15,063 nt of DNA. It comes from JAIRTY01 sp050257395. Its GTDB lineage: Bacteria > Actinomycetota > Actinomycetes > Streptosporangiales > Streptosporangiaceae. Every line of letters starts with the position of its first letter. Position 1 is the first letter of the stretch. The stretch lies in contig JBLMWU010000298.1 in NCBI GenBank assembly GCA_050257395.1, positions 1-15,063 of the forward strand, given 5' to 3'. Under the pieces are notes generated by a model. That model was not told the origin of the DNA. It ran no database searches and was given only the letters and a program-made list of their open reading frames with translations. The position numbers and the translations under genes were made by a program. Positions 14,917 to 15,063 of this stretch are shown piece by piece.

Positions 14917-14964
14917 GGCACTTGTTCTGGAGGTATGACGTACAGCGCCCGTTTCCGGATGGCA
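14917..14964 (-). other. Conserved leader block of copy 2, possible small reading frame
   Basis: Counterpart of 11944-11991, with the same CHPETGAVRHTSRTSA frame. The only upstream start seen in frame is GTG at 14974-14976 (MIFTC...), with no clear ribosome site. The frame again runs open past the main start codon. Confidence 0.45.
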
Positions 14965-14987
14965 GGTAAAGATCACGTAATGGTCAA
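14959..14987 (-). promoter_or_regulatory. Candidate promoter of copy 2
   Basis: TTGACC (14982-14987), a 17-bp spacer and TGCCAT (14959-14964) on the minus strand, conserved with copy 1. The -35 is close to consensus and the -10 is weak. The RTTACRTGA motif directly follows the -35. Confidence 0.4.
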
Positions 14988-15046
14988 GACCCGTTCGGTA
15001 ATCCCGGGGTCACGCAGCATGAAACTCCCGGGCAAGCAGCAGCGGC

Positions 15047-15063
15047 GGCCACCAACGGTGGCC
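15047..15063. terminator. Perfect stem-loop at the window edge
   Basis: GGCCACC and GGTGGCC arms (7 bp) around AAC end exactly at the last base. It may be the terminator of a gene beyond the window, and the stem may extend past the edge. Confidence 0.35.

Overview
The window is GC-rich DNA with dense coding. Its small cysteine-rich leader peptide, GTG starts, strong GGAGG-type ribosome sites and gene types point to an actinomycete (Actinomycetota). I cannot name the genus. I see no rRNA, tRNA, CRISPR array, transposase or integrase.

Left part (1-2519). A ferredoxin-type sulfite reductase gene on the minus strand is preceded by a 33-codon leader peptide (1732-1833, minus) of the RHVDLLRVSSAIC type. 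Actinomycetes carry this type ahead of sulfur-assimilation genes as cysteine-sensing attenuators. A Nudix hydrolase gene starts divergently at 1920, possibly as a leaderless mRNA, and ends convergently with the next operon.

Middle (2509-6930, minus). Three tightly packed genes form one apparent polysaccharide operon, in transcription order. They are a cellulose-synthase-like GT2 membrane glycosyltransferase (5236-6930), a GH26-like lipoprotein glycosidase (4217-5239, 4-bp ATGA overlap) and a GT-C type multi-pass glycosyltransferase (2509-4206). The unit suggests synthesis, trimming and modification of an exported polysaccharide. Interrupted palindromes lie in and next to its promoter region. 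Divergent to it is a CapD/FlaA1-like NAD-dependent nucleotide-sugar dehydratase/epimerase (7230-8588, plus). Its expected catalytic Asp appears to be Gly.

Right part (8589-15063). A palindrome-rich intergenic region leads to a small helical actinobacterial protein (8859-9134, plus). A GC-rich bidirectional terminator separates it from two tandem, paralogous minus-strand genes (9165-11852 and 12114-14828). Each encodes a secreted protein of about 900 residues: signal peptide, PQQ/quinoprotein-like beta-propeller, then three ASH/choice-of-anchor-D Ig-like domains. A perfect 12-bp-stem terminator lies between them.

The upstream regions of the two paralogs share a conserved block of about 48 nt with only synonymous differences in one frame (CHPETGAVRHTSRTSA). 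They also share an RTTACRTGA-type motif, present twice at 22-bp spacing in front of the downstream copy. This shared regulatory architecture is the least explained signal in the window.
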